A DNA stretch of 64,000 nucleotides from Microbispora catharanthi (GCF_006334915.2 NZ_VDMA02000002.1:434001-498000); one strand, 5' to 3'; positions 44,477 to 53,804 are shown, counted from the first letter of the stretch. A program made the numbers and translations. The notes: generated by a model from the letters alone, not told the origin.

Positions 44477-45888
44477 CAGCCGACCGCTCCTTCCATCTGC
44501 AGCTCGATCAGGCGGTTGAGCTCCAGGGCGTACTCCATGGGCAGCTCGCGGGCGATCGGCTCGACGAAGCCGCGCACGATCATGGCCATCGCCTCGTCCT
44601 CGCCGAGGCCGCGGCTCATCAGGTAGAAGAGCTGGTCCTCCGACACCTTGGAGACCGTGGCCTCGTGGCCCATCGACACGTCGTCCTCGCGGACGTCCAC
44701 ATAGGGGTAGGTGTCGGAGCGGCTGATCTGGTCGACCAGCAGCGCGTCGCACTTGACGGTCGAGGCCGAGCCGGCCGCGCCCTCCTCGATCTGCACCAGG
44801 CCCCGGTAGGACGTGCGGCCGCCGCCGCGCGCCACGGACTTGGAGATGATCGTCGAGGACGTCTTGGGCGCGAGGTGCACCATCTTGGCGCCCGCGTCCT
44901 GGTGCTGGCCTTCGCCGGCGAAGGCGACCGACAGCGTCTCGCCCTTGGCGTGCTCGCCCATCAGGTAGACGGCCGGGTACTTCATCGTGACCTTGGAGCC
45001 GATGTTGCCGTCGATCCACTCCATGGTCGCGCCCTCGTACGCCACCGCGCGCTTGGTGACCAGGTTGTAGACGTTGTTCGACCAGTTCTGGATCGTCGTG
45101 TAGCGGCAGCGGGCGCCCTTCTTCACGACGATCTCGACGACCGCCGAGTGGAGCGAGTCGGACGAGTAGATCGGCGCGGTGCAGCCCTCGACGTAGTGGA
45201 CGTAGGAGTTCTCGTCCACGACGATCAGGGTCCGCTCGAACTGGCCCATGTTCTCGGTGTTGATCCGGAAGTAGGCCTGCAGCGGGATCTCGACGTTCAC
45301 GTTCGGCGGCACGTAGATGAACGAGCCGCCCGACCACACGGCGGTGTTGAGCGCGGCGAACTTGTTGTCGCCCACCGGGATCACCGTGCCGAAGTACTCC
45401 TTGAAGAGCTCCTCGTGCTCACGCAGGCCGGTGTCGGTGTCGACGAAGATGACGCCCTTCTCCTCGAGGTCCTCACGGATCTTGTGGTAGACGACCTCGG
45501 ACTCGTACTGGGCGGCGACGCCGGCGATGAGGCGCTGCTTCTCCGCCTCCGGGATGCCGAGCTTGTCGTAGGTGTTCTTGATGTCGGGGGGCAGCTCGTC
45601 CCAGGACGCGGCCTGCTTCTCCGTCGAGCGGACGAAGTACTTGATGTTGTCGAAGTCGATGCCGGTGAGGTCGGAGCCCCAGGTCGGCAGCGGCTTCTTC
45701 CCGAACAGCCGAAGGCCCTTGAGGCGCAGGTCGAGCATCCACTCCGGCTCGTTCTTGAGCGCGGAGATGTTGCGGACGACCTCTTCGGACAGCCCACGCC
45801 GGGCGGTGGCCCCGGCCACGTCCGTGTCGGCCCAGCCGAACTTGTAATTCCCGAGGCCTTCCAGCTCCGGGCGGTCGGTGACAGTCAC
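44476..45888 (-). CDS. sufB: SufB scaffold subunit
   Basis: This is the main SUF scaffold where Fe-S clusters form, with SufC and SufD. The 470-aa protein shows [10 protein letters not shown] near the N-terminus, the beta-helix core ([17 protein letters not shown] with its conserved Cys, [20 protein letters not shown]) and [22 protein letters not shown] at the C-terminus. The GTG at 45888 is chosen because it overlaps the SufR stop (GTGA) and has GGAGTCCGGAAG upstream. It follows a SufR regulator, so a single operon sufR-B-D-Rieske-C-S-U-T is expected. Confidence 0.95.
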   Translation of the reverse strand: MTVTDRPELEGLGNYKFGWADTDVAGATARRGLSEEVVRNISALKNEPEWMLDLRLKGLRLFGKKPLPTWGSDLTGIDFDNIKYFVRSTEKQAASWDELPPDIKNTYDKLGIPEAEKQRLIAGVAAQYESEVVYHKIREDLEEKGVIFVDTDTGLREHEELFKEYFGTVIPVGDNKFAALNTAVWSGGSFIYVPPNVNVEIPLQAYFRINTENMGQFERTLIVVDENSYVHYVEGCTAPIYSSDSLHSAVVEIVVKKGARCRYTTIQNWSNNVYNLVTKRAVAYEGATMEWIDGNIGSKVTMKYPAVYLMGEHAKGETLSVAFAGEGQHQDAGAKMVHLAPKTSSTIISKSVARGGGRTSYRGLVQIEEGAAGSASTVKCDALLVDQISRSDTYPYVDVREDDVSMGHEATVSKVSEDQLFYLMSRGLGEDEAMAMIVRGFVEPIARELPMEYALELNRLIELQMEGAVG

Positions 45889-46712
45889 CTTCCGGACTCC
45901 TTGCTCGTCGATGTGCTCGATAGGTGTGCGGCCGATAGATCGGCGATCGATGAATCGGCGGTCGATAGATCGGGACGCGCGTGCCGTGCGGCGAGCGCGT
46001 GTGAACTCACGTGGGTGGTGCAGACCCCGTCGCCGTTGGCGATCGTGGCGAGCCGCTGCACGGGCGTGCCCAGCAGCCGGGCGAAGGCCTCGGTCTCCGC
46101 CTCGCACAGCTGGGGGAACTGCGCCGCGACGTGCGCGACCGGGCAGTGATGCTGGCACAGCTGCTCGCCGCCCTTGCCCGTCGCGGACGCCGACGCCGCG
46201 TAGCCCTCGGTGGACAGCGCCTCGGCCAGCACGCGGACCCGCTGGTCGGCGGGGACCTCGCGCATCAGCGCCTCGAGCCGGCCGACCAGCCCGGACACCT
46301 GCGCCCGCGCGAACTCCGACACCGCCTCGCCGCCCAGGCGCTCGGCCAGGAAGCGCAGCGCGCTGCCGGCGAGGTCGTCGTAGGCGTGGACGAAGGCGCT
46401 GCGCCCCGCGTCGGTGATCGCGAACATCTTCGCCGGCCTGCCGCGCCCCCGCTGGGCACGCGGACGGGCCGTACGCGGCTCTATCATGCCCTCGGCCAGC
46501 AGCGCGTCGAGATGGCGGCGCACCGCGGCCGGGGTCAGCCCGAGCCGCTCACCGAGCGCCGCCGCGGTCACCGGGCCATGCTCCAGGATGAGACGCGCCA
46601 CCCTGGCCCGGGTGCCGCGCTCGGCACTGATGTCCATGTGCACAGGGGATGCCGGAACGGGCCGCGTCACCACGGCCTTCTCGGCGTTCTGCTTCCCCTG
46701 CACGTTTTTCAC
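45885..46712 (-). CDS. sufR: SufR-like Fe-S-sensing repressor
   Basis: The 275-aa protein has an N-terminal winged HTH ([20 protein letters not shown], then [18 protein letters not shown]) and a C-terminal Cys cluster ([21 protein letters not shown] near 186-206) like the [4Fe-4S] site of cyanobacterial and mycobacterial SufR. An extra CTTH lies further on. The tail is a short repeat ([19 protein letters not shown]) encoded by degenerate CGATAGATCGG-type DNA repeats. The GTG at 46712 (MKNVQGK) is the likely start; a GTG at 46784 touches the iron box and is less likely. It probably represses suf when clusters are sufficient. Confidence 0.85.
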   Translation of the reverse strand: MKNVQGKQNAEKAVVTRPVPASPVHMDISAERGTRARVARLILEHGPVTAAALGERLGLTPAAVRRHLDALLAEGMIEPRTARPRAQRGRGRPAKMFAITDAGRSAFVHAYDDLAGSALRFLAERLGGEAVSEFARAQVSGLVGRLEALMREVPADQRVRVLAEALSTEGYAASASATGKGGEQLCQHHCPVAHVAAQFPQLCEAETEAFARLLGTPVQRLATIANGDGVCTTHVSSHALAARHARPDLSTADSSIADLSAAHLSSTSTSKESGR

Positions 46713-46784
46713 AACATCAGTGTGCCGTAATTCCTTCCCCGGCGACAAACCCAAGGCGGGGTCGACGGAGATGCAATTTCTCAC

Positions 46785-46803
46785 GCAGGTAAGCCTTACC
46801 TAA
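46785..46803 (-). promoter_or_regulatory. Iron box (IdeR/DmdR-type) before sufR
   Basis: TTAGGTAAGGCTTACCTGC on the minus strand matches the IdeR/DmdR1 consensus TWAGGTWAGSCTWACCTWA, with AGGTAAG-g-CTTACCT as a perfect core dyad. It ends one base before a possible start at 46784 and 73 bp before the preferred sufR start. It is also 164 bp from the divergent ABC gene. Confidence 0.75.
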
Positions 46804-46967
46804 CCTGCGGCGATGGGACTTTTCCGCATCCTTTACCTCCCTGGGCTGGAATGGCGGCACTCGCCGACGAGAGCGCGCCTCCCGCTCCCTAGACTCGATG
46901 CCGTCGACGACTGACAGGGCGGCCCGCATCCGGCCGCTCCGGCGGTCGGTCCTGTGAGGGGAGGCCG

Positions 46968-47930
46968 GTGGGAGTGCCGGGGGTTGACAGCACGTTCGAG
47001 AGCACGCTCGGCAGCGCGGGCGACGGCGCGCCGGCGGTCGAGATCGACGGGCTGGTCAAGCGCTACGGAGGCACCACGGCCGTCGACGGGCTGACCCTCA
47101 CCTGCGCGCGGGGCGCCGTCACGGCGATCCTCGGGCCGAACGGCGCGGGCAAGACCTCCACGATCGAGATCTGTGAGGGCTTCCGGCGGCCGGACGGCGG
47201 GACCGTGCGCGTGCTCGGCCTGGACCCGGCCGACCCCGCCCTCAGGCCGCGCCTGGGGATCATGCCGCAGACGGGAGGCGTGCCTCCCGCCGCCCGCGCG
47301 GGCGAGTGGCTGCGGGTGGTCTCCCGGTTCTACGCCCACCCGCTCGACCCCGACGCCCTCCTCGGCGTGCTCGGCCTGACCGGCCACACGCGCACGCCGT
47401 ACCGGCGGCTGTCGGGCGGCCAGCAGCAGCGCCTGTCGCTCGCGGCGGCCGTGATCGGGCGGCCGGAACTGGTCTTCCTGGACGAGCCGACCGCCGGGCT
47501 CGACCCGCAGGCACGGCACGCCTGCTGGGACCTGGTCGCCGCACTGCGCGCCGCCGGGGTGTCGGTGGTGCTGACGACCCACCAGATGGACGAGGCCGAG
47601 AAGCTCTCCGACCACGTGGTGGTCATCGACCACGGCCGGGTGGTGGCCGAGGGCACGCCCGCATCGCTGACCGGCGCCGAGCGCCAGCTCAGGTTCCGCG
47701 CGCGCCCGGGACTCGACCTGGAGGAGCTGCTGGCCGCGCTGCCGCCGGGCAGCGCCGCCAAGGAGTCGCCCTCGGGGCACTACATCATCGAGGGGCAGGT
47801 CGGCCCGCAGCTGCTCGCCACCGTCACCGCCTGGTGCGCCACCGAGGGCGTCACCACCGAGGACCTGCGCATCGAGCGGCGCACGCTGGAGGACGTCTTC
47901 CTCGAACTGACCGGCAGGGAGCTGCGGTGA
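46968..47930 (+). CDS. DrrA-like ABC transporter ATPase next to suf
   Basis: This is a 320-aa ATPase of a two-component exporter. Walker A is ILGPNGAGKTS near 50, the Q-loop MPQTGGVPPA, signature YRRLSGGQQQRLSLAAAV near 145, Walker B LVFLDEPTAGLD near 168, and H-loop TTHQMDEAE near 203. The GTG at 46968 has GAGGGGAGG 6 nt upstream. It is divergent from the suf operon and co-translated (GTGA) with a permease. In mycobacteria the same ABC pair, heme A synthase and suf genes lie together (Rv1456c-Rv1461), so a link to cytochrome or heme function is likely. Confidence 0.92.
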   Translation: MGVPGVDSTFESTLGSAGDGAPAVEIDGLVKRYGGTTAVDGLTLTCARGAVTAILGPNGAGKTSTIEICEGFRRPDGGTVRVLGLDPADPALRPRLGIMPQTGGVPPAARAGEWLRVVSRFYAHPLDPDALLGVLGLTGHTRTPYRRLSGGQQQRLSLAAAVIGRPELVFLDEPTAGLDPQARHACWDLVAALRAAGVSVVLTTHQMDEAEKLSDHVVVIDHGRVVAEGTPASLTGAERQLRFRARPGLDLEELLAALPPGSAAKESPSGHYIIEGQVGPQLLATVTAWCATEGVTTEDLRIERRTLEDVFLELTGRELR

Positions 47931-48703
47931 GCACGATCGCCACGCTGGATCTCACGCCGCGGCCGGGAGCCGCGCCGCTGCACCGGATGGTCCTCGCCCA
48001 GGCGGGCGCGGAGATCCGGGCCATGCTGCGCAACGGCGAGCAGCTCCTGCTCACCATGATCATCCCGGTCCTGCTGCTTGTCGGCTTCTCCACCGCTCCG
48101 CTGGTGGACATCGGCGGCGGCGCCCGCGTCGACTTCGTCGCCCCCGGCATCCTCGCGCTCGCGGTCATGTCGACCGCGTTCACCGGGCAGGCGATCGCGA
48201 CCGGCTTCGAGCGCAGGTACGGCGTGCTCAAGCGCCTGGGCGCGACCCCGCTCTCGCGGGCCGGGCTGCTGCTGGCCAAGACCGTCGCGGTCGTCGCCGT
48301 GGAGGCGCTGCAGGTCGTGGTGATCGTCGCGGTGGCGCTCGCGCTCGGCTGGTCGCCGCACGGCGACCCGCTGTGGGCCGTGCCGCTCCTGTTGCTGGGC
48401 ACGGCGGCCTTCAGCGGCCTCGGCCTGCTCATGGCCGGCACACTGCGGGCGGAGGCCACGCTGGCCGGGGCCAACCTCGTCTACCTGGTGCTGCTCGGGC
48501 TCGGCGGCGTGCTGTTCCCGCTGGACCGGTTCCCGGCCGGGGTGCAGCACGTGCTCGGGCTGCTGCCGATCAGCGCGCTCACCTCCGGCCTGCGGACCGT
48601 CCTGAGCGACGGCGGCGGCTTCCCCGGCGGCGCGCTGCTCGTGCTGCTGTGCTGGACGGTGGCCGCGCTCGCCCTGGCCGCCCGCACGTTCCGCTGGGAG
48701 TGA
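47927..48703 (+). CDS. ABC-2 permease partner of DrrA-like ATPase
   Basis: This 258-aa protein has six membrane segments and the ABC-2 pattern MLRNGEQLLLTMIIPVLLL near 30-50 and GFERRYGVLKRLGATPLSR near 90. It starts with GTG at 47927, overlapping the ATPase stop (GTGA). Short 20-bp tandem repeats follow the stop. With the ATPase it forms an exporter conserved next to sufR; substrate unknown. Confidence 0.9.
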   Translation: MSTIATLDLTPRPGAAPLHRMVLAQAGAEIRAMLRNGEQLLLTMIIPVLLLVGFSTAPLVDIGGGARVDFVAPGILALAVMSTAFTGQAIATGFERRYGVLKRLGATPLSRAGLLLAKTVAVVAVEALQVVVIVAVALALGWSPHGDPLWAVPLLLLGTAAFSGLGLLMAGTLRAEATLAGANLVYLVLLGLGGVLFPLDRFPAGVQHVLGLLPISALTSGLRTVLSDGGGFPGGALLVLLCWTVAALALAARTFRWE

Positions 48704-48780
48704 CACCCGGGCCGCCGGAATGACACGGGTGGCCGGAAATGACACCGGACCGCAGGGAGTGACACCGGACCGCAGGGAGT
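48700..48780. repeat. 20-bp tandem repeats after permease stop
   Basis: Two perfect copies GACACCGGACCGCAGGGAGT lie at 48741-48760 and 48761-48780. Two degenerate copies (starting GTGACACCCGGGCCGCCGGA at 48700) precede them and include the permease stop. They mark the break between the conserved suf-ABC block and an inserted EamA gene. Confidence 0.8.
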
Positions 48781-48874
48781 GACGACGCCCGGGGCCCTAC
48801 CTGCGGCCTGACGGCCGGCGCATATGATTGCGGCGTTTGTCCGTGATCAATGCCATTTTTGTGGGGTCGCCGGC

Positions 48875-49786
48875 ATGACCGCTGAATCCCTTCCGGGAGC
48901 CGAGCCGTATCGCATGAGGCCGTCGCCGGGCAGGGCCCTGCGGGCCACCTCGGACGCGATACCGCCGTCGGGGCTGGTGCTGCTGGGCATCCTGTCGGTC
49001 CAGGTGGGCGCCGGACTGGCCAAGAACCTGTTCACGCAGCTGCCCCCTTCGGCCGTGGTCTTCCTGCGCATCGCCACCAGCGCCGTCATGCTGCTGGCCG
49101 TCGTCCGGCCCAGGGTGCGCGGGCTGTCGCGGCGCGACCTCGCCGTCGGCGTCGCGTTCGGGCTCAGCCTCGGCCTGATGAACCTGTCGTTCTACGAGGC
49201 CCTCGCCCGGCTGCCGATCGGGATCACGGTGGCCATCGAGTTCATCGGGCCGCTCACCCTGGCCGTGGTGTCCTCCCGCCGCCGGCTCGACCTGCTGTGG
49301 GTGGCGCTGGCCGCCGCGGGCGTGATCCTGCTCGCCCCCTGGGGAGGGGCGGGCACCGCGAGCTGGGTCGGCATCGGGTGCGCGGCGCTGGCGGGGACGT
49401 GCTGGGCCGCCTACATCGTGTTCTCCGCGGCCACCGGCGCCCGCTTCCCCGGAGCGAGCGGGCTGTCGTTCGCCATGATCGTGTCCACGATCGTCGTCGC
49501 GCCCATCGGGGTCACCGCGGGCGGGAGCGACCTGCTGCGGCCCGAGATCCTGCTGATCGGTGCCGGGGTCGGCCTGCTCTCCTCGGTCATCCCCTACTCG
49601 CTGGAGCTGGAGGCCCTGCGCCGGATGCCCAAGCGGGTCTTCGGCATCCTGATGAGCCTGGAGCCCGCTGCCGCCGCGCTCGTCGGCCTGTTCGTCCTGC
49701 ACGAGGTGCTCCAGGTCCGCGAGTGGGCGGCGATCGGCTGCGTGGTCGTCGCCTCCATCGGCGCCACCCGCGCCGGCGACGGCTGA
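48875..49786 (+). CDS. EamA/RhtA-family exporter (DMT superfamily)
   Basis: This is a 303-aa inner-membrane protein of ten segments, two EamA repeats. The RhtA-type features are VGAGLAKNLFTQLPPSAVVFLR, LPIGITVAIEFIGPLTLAV and MSLEPAAAALVGLFVLHEVL. Such proteins export amino acids, e.g. threonine or homoserine, or drugs. The start at 48875 (MTAESLPG) is preferred over an upstream ATG at 48824. It stands alone, convergent with the GNAT gene. Confidence 0.88.
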   Translation: MTAESLPGAEPYRMRPSPGRALRATSDAIPPSGLVLLGILSVQVGAGLAKNLFTQLPPSAVVFLRIATSAVMLLAVVRPRVRGLSRRDLAVGVAFGLSLGLMNLSFYEALARLPIGITVAIEFIGPLTLAVVSSRRRLDLLWVALAAAGVILLAPWGGAGTASWVGIGCAALAGTCWAAYIVFSAATGARFPGASGLSFAMIVSTIVVAPIGVTAGGSDLLRPEILLIGAGVGLLSSVIPYSLELEALRRMPKRVFGILMSLEPAAAALVGLFVLHEVLQVREWAAIGCVVVASIGATRAGDG

Positions 49787-49809
49787 GCCGTACGGGTCAG
49801 GCCGGTGGA

Positions 49810-50757
49810 CTACAGCCGGAGGACGGCGTCGGTCCAGGTGGACACGGGCCGGAACCCGAGCGCCCGGTTGACCGCGAGGATCGCGGCGTTCGACGCGTCG
49901 TTCGCGGTGGTCACCAGGGCGACGTCGGGCCGGTCCGCGGCCAGCAGCCGCAACGACTCCCGCTTGATCCAGGTGGCCAGGCCCCTCCCCCGGTGCGCGG
50001 CGACGACCGCCGTGTCGTCCACGCCCGCGACGGCTCCGGTGTCGGGCGACACGCGCAGCTCGGTATAGCCCGCGACCTCTCCCGCGGCATCCAGGGCGAC
50101 CGTGACGCGCTGCCGGCGGCCCCGCAGCACCAGCGCCTCCTCGAAGTCGCGCACCGTCTCGACGGTCCACCGGGGCTCGTCGGCCCCCTCCGTGTGCGGT
50201 GCGTCCGAGATCGCGTTGCGGGCCCGGGCGTACGATTCGACGAGGTCGTCCGGGGCCCGGGTGATCCACGAGCACAACCGGTATCCGGGCACCGGACGCG
50301 CGTCGCCTCTCGGCGGAAGGGTCAGCACGGAGACGATCTGGCTGTTCCCCGGCGTCGCGCCCACGGCGGCGGCGAAGGCGGCGCCGCTCGGGCCCGCGTG
50401 GCGGCCCACCAGACGGGCGCACCCGAGCGTCCGCGCGTGCACGGCGACGGTCTCCAGCAGCGCCCGGCCGAGGCCGCGCCGTCGGCGGGACGGCGCCACA
50501 CAGATCTCCACCGAGGCGCCCGCGGCCCCGCGGATCCACGACAGCCCGGCGTACCCGCCCTCGCCGGCTCCCCCCTCGACAACCCAATGCAGGCGGGTCA
50601 CGAGCGCCGGCGGGTGCAGCACGACGCCCCGCCACACCTGCTCGGTCGCGAACGGCTCCTCCGGCGCGTCGAGGCGGTGGCACTCCGCGCGCAGGCGGTA
50701 GATCTCCGGCAGCGGATCGCGGTCGGCGGCGAGGTCGACCGGGCTCGGCGTCTCCAC
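49810..50757 (-). CDS. Two-domain GNAT acetyltransferase
   Basis: This 315-aa cytoplasmic protein has two GNAT folds: the first with SVEICVAPSRRRRGLGRALLETV near 85-107 (acetyl-CoA loop RRGLG), the second with AVVAAHRGRGLATWIKRESL near 258. The architecture resembles MshD-like and other double-GNAT proteins; which lobe acts is not clear, but both carry an acetyl-CoA pyrophosphate loop. It acetylates an amine of unknown identity. Start ATG/GTG at 50757. It is convergent with EamA and head of no clear operon. Confidence 0.8.
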   Translation of the reverse strand: METPSPVDLAADRDPLPEIYRLRAECHRLDAPEEPFATEQVWRGVVLHPPALVTRLHWVVEGGAGEGGYAGLSWIRGAAGASVEICVAPSRRRRGLGRALLETVAVHARTLGCARLVGRHAGPSGAAFAAAVGATPGNSQIVSVLTLPPRGDARPVPGYRLCSWITRAPDDLVESYARARNAISDAPHTEGADEPRWTVETVRDFEEALVLRGRRQRVTVALDAAGEVAGYTELRVSPDTGAVAGVDDTAVVAAHRGRGLATWIKRESLRLLAADRPDVALVTTANDASNAAILAVNRALGFRPVSTWTDAVLRL

Positions 50758-50789
50758 GCGGTGATCCTAGGAACCGCGCACCCGTCGGC

Positions 50790-50809
50790 GCCTCCGGTTT
50801 TCCGGAGGC
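50790..50809 (-). terminator. Hairpin after GntR gene
   Basis: GCCTCCGG (50790-50797) pairs with CCGGAGGC (50802-50809) around a TTTT loop. It lies 20 bp past the GntR stop. Confidence 0.65.
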
Positions 50810-50828
50810 CACGCCGGCCGCGTTACGC

Positions 50829-51554
50829 CTACCCGTGCGGCCCGGCCTCCGGCTGCGCCGGGTCGGCCGACCAGATCGCGCGCACGTGCTGGAGATGGTG
50901 GTTCATCAGGCGCTCGGCCGCCTGGACGTCGCCGCGTACGAGGGCGTCGAGAAGGTCGAGGTGCTCACGCGCCGAGGCCGCCATCATCCGCGCGTCGGGC
51001 AGCCCGCGCAGCCCGTAGAGCCGGGCCCGGGCGCGCAGGTCCCTGACCGTCTCGACCAGCCGGACGTTGCCCGACAGGGCCAGCAGCGCGAGGTGGAACC
51101 GCTGGTCGGCGGCCACGTAGGCGAGCAGGTCACCCCTCCCGGCGGCCGAGACGATCTCCTCGGCGAGCGGGCGCAGGGCCTCGGCCTCCGCGCCCCGGGA
51201 CTCTCCGGCGAGCCGGGCCACCGTGGGCACCTCGATCAGCCGCCTGATCTCGATGATCTCGTCGAGGTCGCGCTCGGACACCTCCGCGACCCGGAAGCCC
51301 TTGTTGCGCAGGGCCTCGAACAGGCCCTCCTTGGCGAGGTCGAGCATCGCCTCCCGCACCGGCGTGGCCGAGACCCCGAACCTGACCGCCAGCGCGGGGG
51401 CCGAATAGACGACGCCGGGCCGCATCTCCCCGGCCACCAGCGCGTCGCGCAGCGCCTGCGCCACCTGCTCGCGCAGGTTCTGCCGCGCTCCGGCGCCCGG
51501 CGCGCGGAGGCCGTCACGCTCGCGGCCCGCCGGTCCGTCCCACGCCCCGCCCAT
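50829..51554 (-). CDS. GntR/FadR-subfamily regulator
   Basis: This 241-aa regulator has an N-terminal GntR wHTH (LREQVAQALRDALVAGEMRP, then ALAVRFGVSATPVREAMLDL) and an all-helical FCD domain with the metal-binding residues Asp/His (ADQRFHLALLAL, HLDLLDALVRGD) spread as in the family. The ATG at 51554 has GGAGGGCGG upstream. It is divergent from ctaA, so it might control that gene. The effector is probably a carboxylic acid, typical of FCD domains. Confidence 0.87.
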   Translation of the reverse strand: MGGAWDGPAGRERDGLRAPGAGARQNLREQVAQALRDALVAGEMRPGVVYSAPALAVRFGVSATPVREAMLDLAKEGLFEALRNKGFRVAEVSERDLDEIIEIRRLIEVPTVARLAGESRGAEAEALRPLAEEIVSAAGRGDLLAYVAADQRFHLALLALSGNVRLVETVRDLRARARLYGLRGLPDARMMAASAREHLDLLDALVRGDVQAAERLMNHHLQHVRAIWSADPAQPEAGPHG

Positions 51555-51716
51555 CGACCGGCCACCGCCCTCCTCGGTCCCGTACGGCCGATCGTACCGG
51601 CCCCTGCCAGGGAAACGATCAGCGCGTACCCGGGCGGGCCCGAAGGAGCGGGGCGGCGCTGAACTCGCCGGACGGCGCGCGGCCCGGAGAAGGGACCACC
51701 CACACGGCCGCCTACG

Positions 51717-52724
51717 ATGAATTCCGTGAATCCCACGACTGACCGGATCCGCGGCACGCTGCTCGCCTTCTATCGCTCGTTCATGTTCCCGACGAGCGAG
51801 TCGATGCGGCGGTGGGCCCTGGCGGCGATCGTGGTCAACGTCGGCATCACCGTCACCGGCGCCGCCGTCCGCGTCACCGGCTCCGGCCTCGGCTGCCCGA
51901 CCTGGCCGCGCTGCACGCCGGACAGCTTCGTGCCGGCGAGGATCGACACCCACGCGCCCCTCAACATGGCGATCGAGTTCGGCAACCGGCTGCTGGCGTT
52001 CCTCGTGCTCGCGGTCGCGGTCCCCTGCGTGATCGCCGCGTGGCGGCTGTCGCGGGGCGAGCGCGGCCGCCCGGTTCTGCTACGGCTCGCACTGCTGCAG
52101 CCGGCCGGCGTCCTCGTCCAGGCCCTGTGGGGCGGCGTCGTGGTCCACACGATGCTCAACCCGGTGACCGTCAGCGTCCACTTCCTGCTGTCCATCGGCA
52201 TGATCGCCGCCGCCGTCGTGCTGTTCGCGCGGGCGGACGAGGGCGACGCCCCTCCCGAGCGGGTGGTCCACCGGGACATCCGCACGCTCGGATACGTGCT
52301 GACCGCGGCCGCCCTCGCGCTGCTGCTGGCCGGGATGGTGGTGACCGGCACCGGGCCGCACTCGGGAGACGAGGCGGCCTCCCGCTTCGGCTTCGACATC
52401 CAGAGCGTGGTGCGGCTGCACACGGACATCGCCTACGTCGTCGTCGGGCTGACGTTCGCCCTGGTGTTCGCCCTGCACGTCACCGACTCCCCCGGCCGCG
52501 CCCGGCGCGCCGCGCTCGTGCTGCTCGGGGTGGAGCTGTCCCAGGGCGTGGTCGGGTACGTGCAGTACTTCCTCGCGGTCCCCGCGGCGCTGGTGCTCCT
52601 GCACGTGCTGGGAGCGACGCTCGTGTGGGTCTGCGCGCTGCGCGTCGTCTTCCTGATGCGGACCCGGGGCCCCGCGCCCGCCCCCGCTCCCGAGCGGCCG
52701 GAGCTCCACCACGCGGGCGTGTGA
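51717..52724 (+). CDS. ctaA: Heme A synthase (COX15/CtaA)
   Basis: This 335-aa membrane enzyme oxidises heme O to heme A for cytochrome c oxidase. It has eight transmembrane segments, the conserved EFGNRLLAF His-loop context, HFLLS and HTDIAY His ligands and GPHSGDE. A Cys pair in GCPTWPRC (about 62-69) is the disulfide/redox pair of class B type enzymes. The ATG at 51717 follows no strong SD. Its location near suf and the DrrAB-type ABC pair is conserved in actinobacteria. Confidence 0.93.
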   Translation: MNSVNPTTDRIRGTLLAFYRSFMFPTSESMRRWALAAIVVNVGITVTGAAVRVTGSGLGCPTWPRCTPDSFVPARIDTHAPLNMAIEFGNRLLAFLVLAVAVPCVIAAWRLSRGERGRPVLLRLALLQPAGVLVQALWGGVVVHTMLNPVTVSVHFLLSIGMIAAAVVLFARADEGDAPPERVVHRDIRTLGYVLTAAALALLLAGMVVTGTGPHSGDEAASRFGFDIQSVVRLHTDIAYVVVGLTFALVFALHVTDSPGRARRAALVLLGVELSQGVVGYVQYFLAVPAALVLLHVLGATLVWVCALRVVFLMRTRGPAPAPAPERPELHHAGV

Positions 52725-52730
52725 CCCGAG

Positions 52731-53471
52731 GTGGCCGGCTTACCGGGCTCCTCGTCCCGCAAGGGCGTCCTGTCCCAGGTCATCCGCCCCTGGACCTGGT
52801 CACGTACGGCCCTGCGCCGGGGTTTCCAGGGGCTGGTCGCCCTGAGCGTGCTGCCGCTGGCGCCGATGACCTGGGCCTGGCTGACGAGCGCCGCCCACCG
52901 GGTGACGGCGGAGCCGGGCACGCGCTGGACCGCCGAGGTGCCCGCGATGCCGGCCGCGCTCGTGCTGGGCGCGGGCGTCTGGAACGGGCAGCCCAGTGCG
53001 ATGCTGGGCGCCCGGCTCGACATCGCCGCCGAGCTGTACCGCACGGGAAAGGTGCGGGCCCTGCTGCTGTCAGGCGACAACAGCCGCAGGGACTACGACG
53101 AGCCTTCGATCATGCGTGACTACCTGATCGCGCACGGCGTCCCGGCCGGAAAGATCGTGCTCGACTACGCCGGGTTCGACACGTGGGACTCCTGCGTACG
53201 GGCCAAGGAGATCTTCGGCGCGTCCCGTCTCGTCGTCGTGACCCAGGTGTTCCACCTCCCCCGGGCCGTCGCGCTGTGCCGCGCGGCCGGGCTGGACGCG
53301 TTCGGCGTCGGCGACGACTCCAGCCGCGACTGGCCGATGGAGACGGTGGCCTACGCCGTCAGGGAGTTCCCCGCCTCCGCCAAGGGCCTGCTGGACAGCA
53401 TGGTCCTGCACTCCTCCCCGCGTTTCCTCGGCCGTCGCGAGACCGCGCTCGACCGCGCGCTGGCCGGCTGA
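52731..53471 (+). CDS. SanA/YdcF-like DUF218 membrane protein
   Basis: The 246-aa protein has one N-terminal membrane segment (FQGLVALSVLPLAPMTWAW) and an extracellular DUF218 domain: ALVLGAGVWNGQPSAMLGARLD, then LLLSGDNSRRDYDEP, GVPAGKIVLDYAGFDTWDSC and VVTQVFHLPRAVALC. These motifs match SanA, linked to envelope barrier function and vancomycin tolerance in E. coli. The GTG at 52731 overlaps closely with ctaA (6-bp gap), so it is co-transcribed. The exact substrate is unknown. Confidence 0.85.
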   Translation: MAGLPGSSSRKGVLSQVIRPWTWSRTALRRGFQGLVALSVLPLAPMTWAWLTSAAHRVTAEPGTRWTAEVPAMPAALVLGAGVWNGQPSAMLGARLDIAAELYRTGKVRALLLSGDNSRRDYDEPSIMRDYLIAHGVPAGKIVLDYAGFDTWDSCVRAKEIFGASRLVVVTQVFHLPRAVALCRAAGLDAFGVGDDSSRDWPMETVAYAVREFPASAKGLLDSMVLHSSPRFLGRRETALDRALAG

Positions 53472-53500
53472 ATCGCGCCTCGCCGGGCGGCCTCCACGAG

Positions 53501-53548
53501 CGGCACGGCGGGCGGCACGGCGGGCGGCTCGGCGGGCGGCACGGCGAA
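53501..53548. repeat. Four 12-bp tandem repeats
   Basis: CGGCACGGCGGG occurs at 53501-53512 and 53513-53524; a one-base variant lies at 53525-53536 and a two-base variant at 53537-53548. They begin 29 bp after the SanA-like stop. Confidence 0.85.
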
Positions 53549-53646
53549 ACTTTCATCGGGCGGCACGCCCTGAGCTGGGCGGACAGGACCGGCGGAGGCC
53601 CGTCCACTGGCCGGTGACGGCGCGGCACGTTAGGGTCCGGGCCACG

Positions 53647-53660
53647 TGGGAGCGCTCCCA
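53647..53660 (+). promoter_or_regulatory. CebR-type operator
   Basis: TGGGAGCGCTCCCA is a perfect 14-bp palindrome identical to the consensus bound by CebR, the cellobiose-responsive LacI repressor of Streptomyces cellulase genes. It is not in front of any recognised gene: the AA10 gene is on the other strand and ends 178 bp away. Confidence 0.8.
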
Positions 53661-53748
53661 CCATCCCCAGAGGGAGGTGAGGCCACACCCACAGTGGCTA
53701 TCGCACCGCGGGTACGAGGCGGATCCTCCTCCGCCCACCCATCGCGCA

Positions 53749-53784
53749 ACGCCCGGGGGCCGCCGTGACGGCATCCCCGGGCGT
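53749..53784 (+). terminator. Hairpin 3' of the CebR box
   Basis: ACGCCCGGGG (53749-53758) pairs perfectly with CCCCGGGCGT (53775-53784). Within the loop GCCG and CGGC may extend it. A 24-codon frame ends inside it. Confidence 0.5.
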
Positions 53785-53804
53785 CTCCCGCGGACTCACC
53801 CCGG

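Noticed and set aside
53694..53768. 24-codon GTG frame after the CebR box as a real peptide gene
   Set aside because: The ribosome site is 16 nt away, the composition is Arg/Ser/Gly-rich, and it ends in a terminator stem. Evidence is too weak to call a CDS.
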